Source of the DNA: Amarolinea aalborgensis
Lineage (GTDB): Bacteria; Chloroflexota; Anaerolineae; SSC4; Amarolineaceae
Direction of reading: 5' to 3'
Length of the DNA stretch: 64,000 nucleotides
NCBI RefSeq assembly: GCF_900491745.1
Contig: NZ_UETR01000007.1
Span: forward strand, 124,001 to 188,000
In this document: positions 1 to 13,900 of the stretch, piece after piece
Position numbering within the stretch: the first letter of the stretch is position 1
Layout of the letters: each line of letters begins with the position of its first letter
Program-made: the position numbers and the translations under genes
The notes under the pieces: model-generated
Seen by the model: the letters and a program-made list of their open reading frames with translations, nothing else
Databases searched by the model: none
Told to the model about the DNA's origin: nothing

Positions 1-372
1 CGCATTGTCATCAACACCTGTTATGATCGCCTGCGCGCAATGCGCCGACGCCCGTCCACTTCATTGGAAAACCTGCTCGATCAAGCGGATCGCACTTCGA
101 TCATGATTGATCCCGCTGAAGGCCCCGAACACTACGTGCTGCGTGTTGAGCTCCGCCATCAGATCGAAGCTGCGATTGCTGATCTGCCTGCCGATCAACG
201 CCTGGTGATTGTTTTGTGCGATGTCGAAGGCTACAACTACCACGAAATCAGCGATTTGGTTGGCATTCCACTCGGCACGGTCAAATCGCGCATTGCCCGT
301 GGTCGCGCGCGCCTGCGTGATCGCCTGGTTCTGCCAGCCTTCAACCTGGCCCCGCAAATGGCCTATTCCTGA
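1..372 (+). CDS. ECF-type RNA polymerase sigma factor, C-terminal part (5' end outside window)
   Basis: The frame is open from base 1 and ends at TGA 370-372, giving 123 visible residues. It begins with RIVINTCYDRLRAMRRRP, typical of the end of sigma region 2. After a variable linker comes region 4, with LPADQRLVIVLCDVEGYNYHE and the helix-turn-helix GIPLGTVKSRIARGRARLRD, which recognises the -35 element. This is the standard layout of the sigma-70 ECF subfamily, which directs core RNA polymerase to stress or envelope regulons. No anti-sigma gene follows in the next 200 bases, so its regulator must lie upstream of the window or elsewhere. The family call is firm; the regulon cannot be inferred. 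Confidence 0.93.
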   Translation, partial: RIVINTCYDRLRAMRRRPSTSLENLLDQADRTSIMIDPAEGPEHYVLRVELRHQIEAAIADLPADQRLVIVLCDVEGYNYHEISDLVGIPLGTVKSRIARGRARLRDRLVLPAFNLAPQMAYS

Positions 373-511
373 CGGGGGCAGACCGGCAGCGGCTGCGGCT
401 GCCCGCCGCAACCCGGTTTGCCGTGGCGGAGACGCACATCGGCCCAGCCCAAGTTGGCGGCATCACCGCGCTCTGATCCCCTGCCCTTGCACCACACCTC
501 GCTGCCATTGT

Positions 512-540
512 TTGGCAACTCTCGGACTTTGGCGTACAAT
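512..540 (+). promoter_or_regulatory. Sigma-70-type promoter for the membrane protein gene at 573
   Basis: TTGGCA (512-517), a 17-base spacer and TACAAT (535-540). The predicted transcription start is near 547, giving a leader of about 25 bases that contains the AAAGG ribosome-binding site at 562-566. Confidence 0.65.
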
Positions 541-572
541 GCACCAATTGAGTTTTGTCGCAAAGGCCTGGT

Positions 573-1397
573 ATGACGCCAACGTGGCTGCAATCCCAAA
601 CCAATGCCTTCCTGGTTGTTTCGGTAGGTCTGTTAGCTCTGGCGCTCCTGGTCGTTTGGTGGCGTGAGCGCACCCGCCGCTGGGTCTATTTCCTGTTGGC
701 AACGTTCGTGCTGGCTGCGATCTTAACCTGGTCTGCCGGCCAGTTGTTCGAGGTGCCTGACTACCTGGTCGGGTGTCCTAGCCTGTGCCAGGGTTGGCGC
801 GGTTACCCGGCGCCAACCGCCATCAGCACGGCGCACGGCGCGTGGACGCTCAGCCTGCCGGGACTGCTCGTCAATTTCCTGTTTCATTGGCTGCTTCTGC
901 TCGTCTTGGCTGCGATGTGGAGCGCCTTGCAGCAGCAGTGGCAAACGCCTCCAACCGCGGCGCTGCGCAAGACGCTGGTGATGGGATTCGTGCTCGTGAG
1001 CCTGTGGGCGCTGATCCCGCGCTATGCCTCGCCGCCAGAGCCGGCCGTGCAAGGTGATCCACAGCGCCTGGCAATCAACGCAAAACGCCTGACCGCGCGT
1101 GCGCTTGGCGGCCTGGATTGGCGGATTCAGCGCCTGGCCCTGGAGGATGTGCGGCGGCTGCCGCAGCGCTCTCAGCCAGACGCGCCCGGCCTGCCGTTGT
1201 CCGCAGGGCCGGAATGGCGGGTTTGCTTACGTGGATACACTTTTTTCTATGCACCCTGGCGGCGCATCTACGTGGACTTGGATACGACCGGCGCCCTGGC
1301 GATTGGCGGCGGCATCTTGCCTCTGACTCAGGAATGTTGGTCGGCGCCATTTCCAAAGTCGCCTTACCCATTCGCTGCGAGACAGCCAGTGCCGTAG
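573..1397 (+). CDS. Hypothetical multi-pass membrane protein
   Basis: A protein of 274 residues, family not recognised. The ATG at 573 is preferred because AAAGG (562-566) lies six bases upstream; a TTG at 555 in the same frame is possible. The first 150 residues contain about four hydrophobic segments, beginning FLVVSVGLLALALLVVWW and including LPGLLVNFLFHWLLLLVLAA. The C-terminal third is hydrophilic and Trp/Tyr-rich (WRVCLRGYTFFYAPWRRIYVDLD), presumably a folded domain outside the membrane. Two cysteines in CPSLC may form a disulfide. A near-consensus promoter sits directly upstream, and the Nudix gene begins 23 bases after its stop, so the two may be cotranscribed. No function is proposed. 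Confidence 0.7.
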   Translation: MTPTWLQSQTNAFLVVSVGLLALALLVVWWRERTRRWVYFLLATFVLAAILTWSAGQLFEVPDYLVGCPSLCQGWRGYPAPTAISTAHGAWTLSLPGLLVNFLFHWLLLLVLAAMWSALQQQWQTPPTAALRKTLVMGFVLVSLWALIPRYASPPEPAVQGDPQRLAINAKRLTARALGGLDWRIQRLALEDVRRLPQRSQPDAPGLPLSAGPEWRVCLRGYTFFYAPWRRIYVDLDTTGALAIGGGILPLTQECWSAPFPKSPYPFAARQPVP

Positions 1398-1420
1398 GGA
1401 GTGCTCATGAGGACTGATTT

Positions 1421-1876
1421 GTGAAACGACGCGTTTCTTATGACGCCGCGGGCGGTGTGGTCTTGGGGCCGGATGGTCGCATCCTGGTGCTGCATCGCGT
1501 CCGCAATAACGAAATCCGCCTGCCCAAAGGACATGTCGAAGCGCGCGAGCTGCTTGAGGACGCCGCGGCCCGCGAAATTCGCGAGGAATCTGGGTACGCT
1601 GATTTGCGGTTGATCACAAGCCTGGGCATGCAGGTGGTTGAATTCGATCTCCCAGAGAAGAACCAGCATGTCACACGGCAGGAATTCTATTTTCTCTTTC
1701 GACTGGACAGCTTGCGACAGGTCGAGCGTGATCCCCATGAGTTTCAATTCGAGCCTGGCTGGCTCACGCTGGATGAGGCCCTGTCCCAGCTAAACTACGC
1801 CACTGAACGAGAATTTGTCCGGCGTGCTCGCGCCTGGCTCGACCGTGGGGATGAGGGGCTGCTGCACTCGACGTGA
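1421..1876 (+). CDS. Nudix hydrolase
   Basis: A 151-residue protein starting at GTG 1421, with GAGGA at 1409-1413 as ribosome-binding site. It contains a complete Nudix box from G37 to Y59: G-x5-E-x7-REIREESGY, with E52, E55 and E56 as likely Mg2+ ligands. The sequence before it (AAGGVVLGPDGRILVLHR, then LPKGHVE) is the usual Nudix strand-loop entry. Such enzymes hydrolyse nucleoside diphosphates linked to another group (sugar-nucleotides, diadenosine polyphosphates, oxidised nucleotides). The RLPKGHVE variant resembles the diadenosine-polyphosphate hydrolase side of the family, but the substrate cannot be fixed from sequence. Length matches single-domain Nudix enzymes. Confidence 0.92.
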   Translation: MKRRVSYDAAGGVVLGPDGRILVLHRVRNNEIRLPKGHVEARELLEDAAAREIREESGYADLRLITSLGMQVVEFDLPEKNQHVTRQEFYFLFRLDSLRQVERDPHEFQFEPGWLTLDEALSQLNYATEREFVRRARAWLDRGDEGLLHST

Positions 1877-1968
1877 CGACTACGGCGCCTGATTCTCTTT
1901 CGCGGTGTTCTCATGATCCTATTTCTGATCGTAACCACCTATGTTTTTTGTGAGGAGAGTTCAACTGT

Positions 1969-4101
1969 ATGAGCGAAATTTCGCAGCTTGAGCCATCGCC
2001 GGGTACATCGTCATCAAACCGCACGCTCTGGATCATCCTCGGCGTCGTGGCCCTGTTTCTTTGCTGCTGCTGTTTGGCATTGTTCGCCGCTGGCGGTTTC
2101 TTTCTCAATATGGCAAGCCAGGCCAATCTTGATCAAAATCCCACACCCGCAGTTCGCATCACCCTGGTGATCGGCACACCGACGCCGCGCACGCCGCGCC
2201 TGACCTCCACGCCGTCGACGCGGGCAACGGCGGCTGTGACTCCGGACGCCACGCCGCTGGAAACGACGCCCCGTCCCCCCGCCAGCGACTCCGGGGCCGG
2301 CTCTGAGACGGAGCGCCTGCTGCGAGAAGTCAATGTGCCGCAGCGCGACCTGCGTACATTGTCCATGCAGCTGCGCCCCGGCATTGGTGAGATTCCGCCG
2401 ACCGTTAATCCAACGCCGCCTTCTTTCAAGGTGGGTGATGTGATCACATTCACCGTGAGCAACGTGGATGATAATCGCCACTTTGAGATTGAGGCCGAGC
2501 TGCGCTACCAGACGCCTCACCTCTACATGTGGGTTGAGAAGGGTCAACGGGTAAACCAGGCTGCCTTGAAGCGTTCGGCAGACTTGTTCGAAACCAGCAC
2601 CTACCCCACCAACCGTGAATTCTTTGGCAGCGAGTGGACGCCCGGCGTTGACAACGATGTGCATCTGCATATTCTGCATGCCACCAATCTCGGCAACAGT
2701 ATTGCGGGCTATTACTCTTCGGCCGACGAATTCTCACGCCTGGCGCAGCCTTTCTCCAACGAGAAAGAGATGTTCTACATCAACCTGGATAACAACGAGC
2801 CGGGTACTGATTTTTACGATGGCACCCTGGCGCACGAGTTCCAGCACATGATTCACTGGTACAACGACCGCAACGAAGAGACATGGGTCAATGAAGGTTC
2901 GTCTGAACTCGCCTCGGCGCTCAACAAATTCGATCCAGGCGGTTCCGATGCCGCCTTCATGGCCAATCCGGATACGCAGTTGAATACGTGGGGCTCGCAA
3001 CCGGGCGCCAACGCACCTCACTATGGCGGCGCCTACCTCTTCATGACCTACTTCCTGGAGCAGTTTGGCGAAGAAATGACGCGCGCGTTGGTGGCGTCGA
3101 GCCTGAATGGCATTGCCGGCTTCAACGATGTGCTGGCCAAGAACAACACCGGCACGAACTTCGACGCCGTCTTTGCCGACTGGGTGATCGCTAACCTTCT
3201 CGGCGGGGATAACCCGCAAGATGGGCGCTTCGCCTACAAGACGATTGACCCTGGCAGCGTCACCCAAGAAGCGACCTTCCGCCGCTATCCGGCCATCGAA
3301 GAAGGCGGCACGGTCTCGCAATATGCCACTGATTACTTTGCGCTGAAGGGCAGCGGCGATGTGACGATTGACTTTACTGGCAACACCCAGGTAGGCCTGG
3401 TGGATGCGCAGGCGCACAGTGGGGCCTTTGCCTGGTGGGGCAATCGCACCGATGACAGCGACGCTACATTGACGCACGACTTTGATCTGAAGGGCGTCAA
3501 GAACGCGTCGTTGAACTTCTGGACCTGGTACGACCTGGAAGAGGATTTTGACTATGCCTATGTCGAGGCTTCCACCGACGCGGGCAAGACGTGGACCATC
3601 CTCACAGGTCGCTACAGCGTCACCACCAATCCCAACGGCAACAGCTTTGGCCCCGCCTTCACCGGCGTCAGCGGCGGCGGTCGCTCACCAGAATGGGTGC
3701 AGGAGACTATTGATTTGAGCGCCTATGCCGGGCAGCAGGTGCAAGTGCGTTTCCAGTATATCACCGACGACGCAGTCAACGGGCCTGGTATTCTGCTCGA
3801 CGATATCAGCATTCCCGAACTCAATTACAGCAGCGATGTCGAGGGCGCCGACGGTGGCTGGGTCAGCCAGGGCTGGTTGCGTACGGACAACATTCTCGCG
3901 CAGCGCTGGTTGGTGCAAGTCGTCGAACAGGACCGTCAGGGCGTCAAGGTGTCGGTGATCGAGGTCGGGCCGGATGGCAAGGGCTCGCTTGATGTCTCGG
4001 CGATTGGCAACAACGGCAAGATAGCTTACCTGGCTGTCAGCGCTATTGCTCCCGTCACGACGGAGACGGCTACCTATAGCTTCGAGATCCGTAAGCGATA
4101 A
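1969..4101 (+). CDS. Membrane-anchored extracellular zinc metalloprotease, immune-inhibitor-A-like
   Basis: A 710-residue protein with GAGGAG at 1952-1957. After a short cytoplasmic tail a strong membrane segment (about residues 23-48, with a run of four cysteines) is followed by a Pro/Thr-rich stalk, so the body lies outside the cell. The zinc site is HEFQH (H289, E290, H293), with WVNEGSSE after it supplying E309 as likely third ligand, the NExxS pattern of gluzincins. The last 250 residues hold a beta-sandwich of the MAM/immune-inhibitor-A kind (WTWYDLEEDFDYAYVEAS, then VRFQYITDD and ILLDDISIPE). Expected role is secreted protein degradation. The substrate is unknown. Confidence 0.85.
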   Translation: MSEISQLEPSPGTSSSNRTLWIILGVVALFLCCCCLALFAAGGFFLNMASQANLDQNPTPAVRITLVIGTPTPRTPRLTSTPSTRATAAVTPDATPLETTPRPPASDSGAGSETERLLREVNVPQRDLRTLSMQLRPGIGEIPPTVNPTPPSFKVGDVITFTVSNVDDNRHFEIEAELRYQTPHLYMWVEKGQRVNQAALKRSADLFETSTYPTNREFFGSEWTPGVDNDVHLHILHATNLGNSIAGYYSSADEFSRLAQPFSNEKEMFYINLDNNEPGTDFYDGTLAHEFQHMIHWYNDRNEETWVNEGSSELASALNKFDPGGSDAAFMANPDTQLNTWGSQPGANAPHYGGAYLFMTYFLEQFGEEMTRALVASSLNGIAGFNDVLAKNNTGTNFDAVFADWVIANLLGGDNPQDGRFAYKTIDPGSVTQEATFRRYPAIEEGGTVSQYATDYFALKGSGDVTIDFTGNTQVGLVDAQAHSGAFAWWGNRTDDSDATLTHDFDLKGVKNASLNFWTWYDLEEDFDYAYVEASTDAGKTWTILTGRYSVTTNPNGNSFGPAFTGVSGGGRSPEWVQETIDLSAYAGQQVQVRFQYITDDAVNGPGILLDDISIPELNYSSDVEGADGGWVSQGWLRTDNILAQRWLVQVVEQDRQGVKVSVIEVGPDGKGSLDVSAIGNNGKIAYLAVSAIAPVTTETATYSFEIRKR

Positions 4102-4149
4102 GGCCTGCCGCAGCGAGTGAAATTCCTGGGAAAACAGCCAAAAAATCTC

Positions 4150-4217
4150 ACGCAGGGTCGCCAAGATGCAAAGTCGCAAAGCGTTTTCTAGCGTCTTTGC
4201 ACCTTGGCGCCTTGCGT
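4150..4217. terminator. Large imperfect hairpin between convergent genes (possible bidirectional terminator)
   Basis: The arm at 4150-4173 (containing CGCCAAGATGCAAAG) pairs with the arm at 4195-4217 (CTTTGCACCTTGGCG), with only a few mismatches over about 23 base pairs. It lies between the convergent protease gene (ends 4101) and the methyltransferase gene (ends 4246). The wording belongs to the short-period 'cgcaaag/cgccaag' intergenic repeats described in the findings. There is no clear T-run. Confidence 0.5.
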
Positions 4218-4245
4218 TGAAGCATTCGGCTTTGGCTTGTGCGGG

Positions 4246-5148
4246 TCAGGCCACGACGATGTCGTCGTCAGGCGGCAGGCTATCGTCACGCTCTGCATCC
4301 ACCGCCAGGGCCTGCGCCGCCAGGCGTCCCGCATAGCGTTTTTGTTGTCGGGGCCGCCAGCGTTGAGCCTCACCGGCCGCCAGCTTGCGCGCGAAGATCA
4401 GATAGCCGGTATGGGCAACCATGCGATCCGCAGGGCGTAAGCGGTCAGGCACTGGTTTGTAGCTGCGCAGCAGCAGCTCCTCCACCGTAATGTCGCTAAA
4501 GTCGTGTGTCTGCAAGGCGCGCAGCATCGCTTCGACCTGATTCGTGGTGGGAACCAGGCTGCCGAAGATGCCCCCGGTCTTGAGGGCGGCCGCGGCCCAC
4601 GGCAGCACCGCCCAGGGTTCCCGCAAGTCGAGGAAACACGCGTCCACGTCACGTTCATCGAAACCGGCTGCGGCCACGTCGCGTTGTTGAAGGGCGACGT
4701 AGGGCAGAAGGCCGATGCTATCCAGGTTGCGCCCAGCCAGTGTGAACGTCTCTGGTTTCATCTCATACGTGTAAACATGACCGTCAGGCATCACAGCCCG
4801 CGCCAGCGCCAGTGTCAAGCCGCCGCTGCCGGTGCCTGCCTCTACCACGCGACGTCCAGGAAACAGGTTGAGACGCATGACAATGTGCGCCACATCTTTG
4901 GGAAAAATGATCTGGGTGACGCGTTTGAGCAGCGAGATCAAGTCGTAAGTTGTTGGCTCCAACATGAGAAGCGGCCGCCCAATGAGTGTCTGTACGGTTT
5001 GGCCGAAGGGTTGACCGATCAACGCATCATGGGGAAGGCGTCCACGGTTGGAATGCCAGATCGAGCCTGGTTTGAGACGCACCAGGTAACGCTTTTCGTC
5101 TTCGCTCACCAGCAAGACGAGATCACCGGGTTGGGCAAGTGCAGACAA
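4246..5148 (-). CDS. trmI: tRNA (adenine-58-N1)-methyltransferase
   Basis: A 300-residue protein. The frame is open further upstream, but a terminator hairpin at 5199-5232 lies in that part. The TTG at 5148 (MSALAQPGDLVLL) has GGAG eight bases before it, so it is chosen as start. The N-terminal domain has the YLVRLKPG and HDALIGQPFGQ pattern of the TrmI/GCD14 family. The SAM-binding motif VVEAGTGSGGLTLALARAV follows, then VYTYEMKPE (acidic residue that binds the ribose) and DACFLDLREPW (catalytic region). The enzyme methylates A58 in the T-loop of tRNAs as a homotetramer and stabilises tRNA in many thermophiles and Actinobacteria. The minus-strand neighbour upstream is separated by the terminator, so it is probably monocistronic. 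Confidence 0.88.
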   Translation of the reverse strand: MSALAQPGDLVLLVSEDEKRYLVRLKPGSIWHSNRGRLPHDALIGQPFGQTVQTLIGRPLLMLEPTTYDLISLLKRVTQIIFPKDVAHIVMRLNLFPGRRVVEAGTGSGGLTLALARAVMPDGHVYTYEMKPETFTLAGRNLDSIGLLPYVALQQRDVAAAGFDERDVDACFLDLREPWAVLPWAAAALKTGGIFGSLVPTTNQVEAMLRALQTHDFSDITVEELLLRSYKPVPDRLRPADRMVAHTGYLIFARKLAAGEAQRWRPRQQKRYAGRLAAQALAVDAERDDSLPPDDDIVVA

Positions 5149-5198
5149 TGTGTTTGCTCCGTCGTTAGTCCTGCGTAAAACGAGTCGTGACCGAACAT

Positions 5199-5232
5199 AA
5201 AGGCGTGGCATCAAACATGATGCCACGCCTTT
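5199..5232 (-). terminator. Rho-independent-type terminator of the surface protein gene
   Basis: A perfect 14-bp stem (AAAGGCGTGGCATC at 5199-5212 with its complement at 5219-5232) and a six-base loop. On the minus strand the stem is followed by TTTATGTT. It lies 42 bases after the stop at 5275 and excludes an upstream start for the methyltransferase gene. Confidence 0.75.
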
Positions 5233-5274
5233 GATTGATTGCTGATCGGCCGTTAAGCCAATCGAGCGAATCGG

Positions 5275-6210
5275 TTAGCGGGCCAGACGGCGGCCCACGG
5301 TGATGCTCAGGGCAGTTGCGAACAGGATGACCAGGGCAAACGGCAGCCAGGGCGTGCGCATGGCGTCGCTCTGCAGGCTGCTGAGTTCAACCGCGGTCGG
5401 CGTGACCAGGGTGCCTTCGATGATAAAAGGCGCACCCAGCGGAGTCTGCAGGCCAGCATCTACCACAGGCTGCCAGACACCGCCCACCATCTGCTGTGCG
5501 TCGCCGGTGGAGGTCTGCCCATCAATCGTGACTGGCGGTTGCCACGGGCCGGTGTAGTTGATGTCGCCGTCCACCTGCCAGTCAATCCAGTAATGGCCGG
5601 GCGGCAGGATCACGCCTGCGCTGTTGTCGAGCACAAACACCGGCCGGGTGTAATCGGTTGGCGTGGACTCTTGGCGGCGGTACATGTTGGCCCAGGTCGA
5701 GCTGACCAGGCGATTGGTAGCGGTGTCGCCAAATACTATGTTGCTGCCGGTGGCGTTGGGCACACCATCCCATATTTGGTAGTTGACCGCCGTGAATGGG
5801 CTGGGTGAGGTTGGCGAATTGCCCATGTAGACATAAAGATGCACCGCAGTCACCTGCCAGCTTGCCGGGCCGGTGATCGTGAAATCATCGGTCATGCGGA
5901 AATCACCGCCGAGCGACACATTGAAGCCGCGGCTGGTGAGGCCTACGGTGACATTGCGCGCAATGCTCTCGTCGCTGCCGCCGGGGCCTGTGCCCGGGCT
6001 GTTGACCAGGGGACCGTTGTCCCACAGGATCGCGTTGGGGTTGACTGGTTTGTAATTGCCGCCGTAGATCGGCGGTGCGTTGACTCCCCCAAAGGTGGGG
6101 CCGTCGTCCGAGGCGGGCGCGCTCGGCTGGGCTGCCGTCAGCGAAGCGCTGAACACAATCAGCAGCAACGCCAGGCTCACGAGCAGCAGATAGTGGGTTG
6201 TCTTACGCAT
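5275..6210 (-). CDS. Secreted protein with C-terminal membrane anchor, function unknown
   Basis: A protein of 311 residues. The ATG at 6210 is chosen because AAGGAGGT (6217-6224) is six bases upstream; the first in-frame ATG six bases earlier abuts that site. A signal peptide (MRKTTHYLLLVSLALLLIVF, cleavage near TAAQPSA) is followed by a beta-rich domain (WQVTAVHLYVYMG, YWIDWQVDGD) resembling all-beta binding modules. A C-terminal hydrophobic stretch followed by GRRLAR looks like a sorting or anchoring tail (membrane segment plus basic end). The PPIYGGN/ILWDNGPLVN segment is like that of secreted 'choice-of-anchor' proteins. No enzyme motif is visible. Confidence 0.75.
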   Translation of the reverse strand: MRKTTHYLLLVSLALLLIVFSASLTAAQPSAPASDDGPTFGGVNAPPIYGGNYKPVNPNAILWDNGPLVNSPGTGPGGSDESIARNVTVGLTSRGFNVSLGGDFRMTDDFTITGPASWQVTAVHLYVYMGNSPTSPSPFTAVNYQIWDGVPNATGSNIVFGDTATNRLVSSTWANMYRRQESTPTDYTRPVFVLDNSAGVILPPGHYWIDWQVDGDINYTGPWQPPVTIDGQTSTGDAQQMVGGVWQPVVDAGLQTPLGAPFIIEGTLVTPTAVELSSLQSDAMRTPWLPFALVILFATALSITVGRRLAR

Positions 6211-6352
6211 TTGCATACCTCCTTGAGTGAACGCAGGGGGAAATTGACGAGTGGACGATATTTTAGCACACGAATGCAAATGTGCCTAGTTGCGTGAATT
6301 GCCTTTGCGACTTGCCGCGGCCCGTGTTATCAGGTTCTCCCTTCTCCCAAAC

Positions 6353-6386
6353 AAAACGGGAGATCAGCACCCAGGCTGATCTCCCG
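6353..6386 (-). terminator. Rho-independent terminator of rpoC
   Basis: Stem CGGGAGATCAGC (6357-6368) with its complement at 6375-6386 and a six-base loop. On the minus strand it is followed by GTTTTGTTT. It lies about 60 bases after the rpoC stop. Confidence 0.85.
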
Positions 6387-6447
6387 CTCTTTCGGTCACA
6401 AATTGTTTCGCGCAGCGCCAACTTCATGCCAGCGCCGCGTCCGTCGC

Positions 6448-10905
<4,458 letters not shown>

Positions 10906-10983
10906 GGTTTCCCCCTATCGAAATGCGGAACGATGAACGCCGCGTGCGAAGCTAATCGCTCAGCGCGCGGCCTTCAGCATTTC

Positions 10984-13900
10984 TTAGTCGCGTCCGGCCA
11001 TTGGCCCTGGCAAACTCAGGCTGAATCCCAGCTTGGGCAGACGCTCGTCAGTGTCTTCCTTACCAAACTGGATGACCTCGTCCTTCTCGTTGATGACTTC
11101 AACCGCCAGACCAAGGGATTGCAGCTCTTTCACCAGCACGCGGAACGATTCCGGAACGCCTGGCGCGGCAATTGGCTCGCCCTTGACGATGGATTCATAC
11201 GTCTTGACGCGCCCGGTCACGTCGTCAGACTTGACTGTGAGCATTTCCTGCAAGATGTGGGCCGCGCCGTAGGCTTCCAGCGCCCACACTTCCATTTCAC
11301 CAAATCGCTGACCGCCGAACTGCGCCTTGCCGCCCAACGGCTGCTGGGTCACCAGGGAGTATGGACCGGTGGAGCGAGCATGGACTTTGTCTTCAACCAG
11401 GTGCGCCAACTTGAGCATGTAGATGATGCCTACCGTCACTGGGCGGTCGAAGCGTTCACCCGTGCGACCGTCGCGCACCACCAGTTTACCGGTCGTCGGT
11501 ACGGGCCAGCCAACTTTGAGGCTGATCTTCTCCGCGGCTTCAAGCAGCGCCAGGTCGTTCAAGGCCAGGGTCTCCTGAACGGCGTCTGGATCGTAGTACT
11601 TGATCCATTCGTGCAAACAGGTGTCAATGGCCAGGCTGTCTGCACGGTCGCGATCCTCGCGATGATACGGAATATCTTCGAACACCAGCATCGCGTCGGG
11701 ATCATAACCGCGATCCACCAGCCATTCGCGCAGGTTGGCGCGACGGGCATACGTTCGATCCCGGAAGATCTGTTCAGGGTCGTAGCCGCGGTTCGATAGA
11801 AAATCAATCAGGAAGCGCGTGCGGGCATCGGCGTCATCTTCGATTTCTTCCGCCGGAATGCCCTGCGCGGCGACCCATGGCCACGCGCTCTGCGATGCAT
11901 CGCGCCAGGCCAGGTCAATCAACCACGCGCGTGCCAGTTCGGCTTCGATCTCGCGCTCTTTTGCGCCGTCGAACACGGGCGTATTGGTGCGGAAGCCCAG
12001 CCGTTCAGCCGCGTAGCCCAGGTGTGTTTCAAGCACCTGTCCAATGTTCATACGTGCAGGCACGCCCAGTGGGTTGAGAATGATGTCCACTGGCGTGCCA
12101 TCTTCGAGATACGGCATGTCTTCCACCGGCACGATCTTGGAGATGACGCCCTTGTTGCCATGACGGCCGGCCATCTTGTCGCCTTCCATGATCTTGCGGC
12201 GCTGCGCCACGCTGACGCGCACCATCTTCTCCACGCCGGCCGGCAGATCGCGGTAGTCATCGCGGCCAAAGACCTTGATGTCCACAATTTTGCCTTTTTC
12301 ACCGTGCGGCAAACGCAGCGAAGAGTCCTTGACTTCGCGCGCCTTTTCGCCAAAGATCGCGCGCAGTAGTTTCTCCTCTGGGGTCAACTCAGTTTCGCCC
12401 TTAGGCGTGATCTTGCCAACCAGGATGTCGCCAGGCCCAACTTCCGCGCCGATGCGAATCACGCCTTCTTCGTCCAGATCTTTCAAGGCGTCTTCGCCCA
12501 CGTTGGGGATGTCGCGGGTAATTTCTTCAGGCCCCAGTTTCGTGTCGCGCGCTTCCACTTCGTGTTTTTCAATGTGAATGGAGCTGTACTTGTCTTCCAT
12601 CACCATGCGTTCGCTGATCAGGATGGCGTCTTCATAGTTGCCGCCGTCCCAACTCATGAAAGCCACCAGCACGTTTTGGCCCAGGGCCAATTCACCGACC
12701 TCGGTGGAACTGGAATCGGCCAAGACCGTGCCCTTGCGCACCCATTGGCCCTTGCGCACAACCGGCCGCTGATCAATGCAGGTAGACTGATTGGAGCGGT
12801 TGAACTTGCGCAGCGAATAGACGCGACGGGAGCCGTCTTCCTCCAGGATCGTTACATCACGCCCGGTGACGCTGGCAACCTCACCCGGCGCGCGCGCAAC
12901 TACAACCTGGCCGGAGTCCACGGCAGCCTGGTATTCCATGCCCGTGCCCACAATCGGCGCTTCTGGGCGCAGCAGCGGCACGGCCTGGCGCTGCATATTC
13001 GATCCCATCAGGGCGCGGTTGGCGTCATCGTGTTCGAGGAACGGAATCAACGCCGCGGACACACTGACGCTCTGCTTGGGCGACACGTCCATCAGTTCAA
13101 TGCGTTCTGGCGTTTCGAACAAGAAGTCCTTGCTGTGGCGCGCAGACGCACGCGGGTTTTGAAACTCGCCGCGACTGTTCAGCGCCGCGCTGGCCTGCGC
13201 AATGGAGGAATCCTCTTCCTCATCCGCCGTGGCGTACATGACCTCAGTCGTCGCGTGTGTCTTGACGCGCACTTCCGGGTAGGCGTCGCTGTAGGTGGCG
13301 ATCAATTCGGCCAGCTCTTGGCTAATTTCCGTCTCCGGTTCGGCGATCACCTCTTTGCTCGTCGGATCCACCAATCGTTCGCGCAACGTGCGGCCCACCA
13401 GGCGGTCTGCGCTGTTGAGCACGCTGCTGATTACCCGGCGGTAAGGCGTCTCGATGAAGCCATACTCGTTGACGCGGGCGAACGTTGCCATCGAACCAAT
13501 CAACCCGATGTTGGGTCCCTCTGGCGTTTCGATGGGACAGATGCGGCCATAGTGGCTGTGGTGCACGTCGCGCACGTCGAAACCGGCGCGCTCACGGCGT
13601 AGTCCACCGGGCCCCAGGGCGCTCAGGCGGCGCTTGTGCGTCAATTCAGCCAGCGGGTTGGTCTGATCCATGAACTGGCTGAGCTGGCTGCCGCCAAAAA
13701 ACTCACGCGTCGCAGCCACCACCGGCCGGATGTTGACCAGAGCCAGGGGGGTGATCTGCTCCGGGTCGCGCGTGCTCATGCGCTCGCGCACCACCCGCTC
13801 CATGCGCAGCAGGCCGATGCGCAGCTGATTCTGAATCAGCTCGCCAACCGTTTTTACGCGCCGATTGCCCAGGTGATCAATATCGTCTTCAGCATACACC

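Noticed and set aside
5149..5226. Upstream extension of the tRNA methyltransferase to the frame's first start
   Set aside because: The added part contains a perfect terminator hairpin of the preceding gene and has no ribosome-binding site, while the TTG at 5148 has GGAG.
12562..13602. A 346-codon plus-strand frame opposite rpoB
   Set aside because: Antisense shadow of rpoB; no start signal or recognisable domains.
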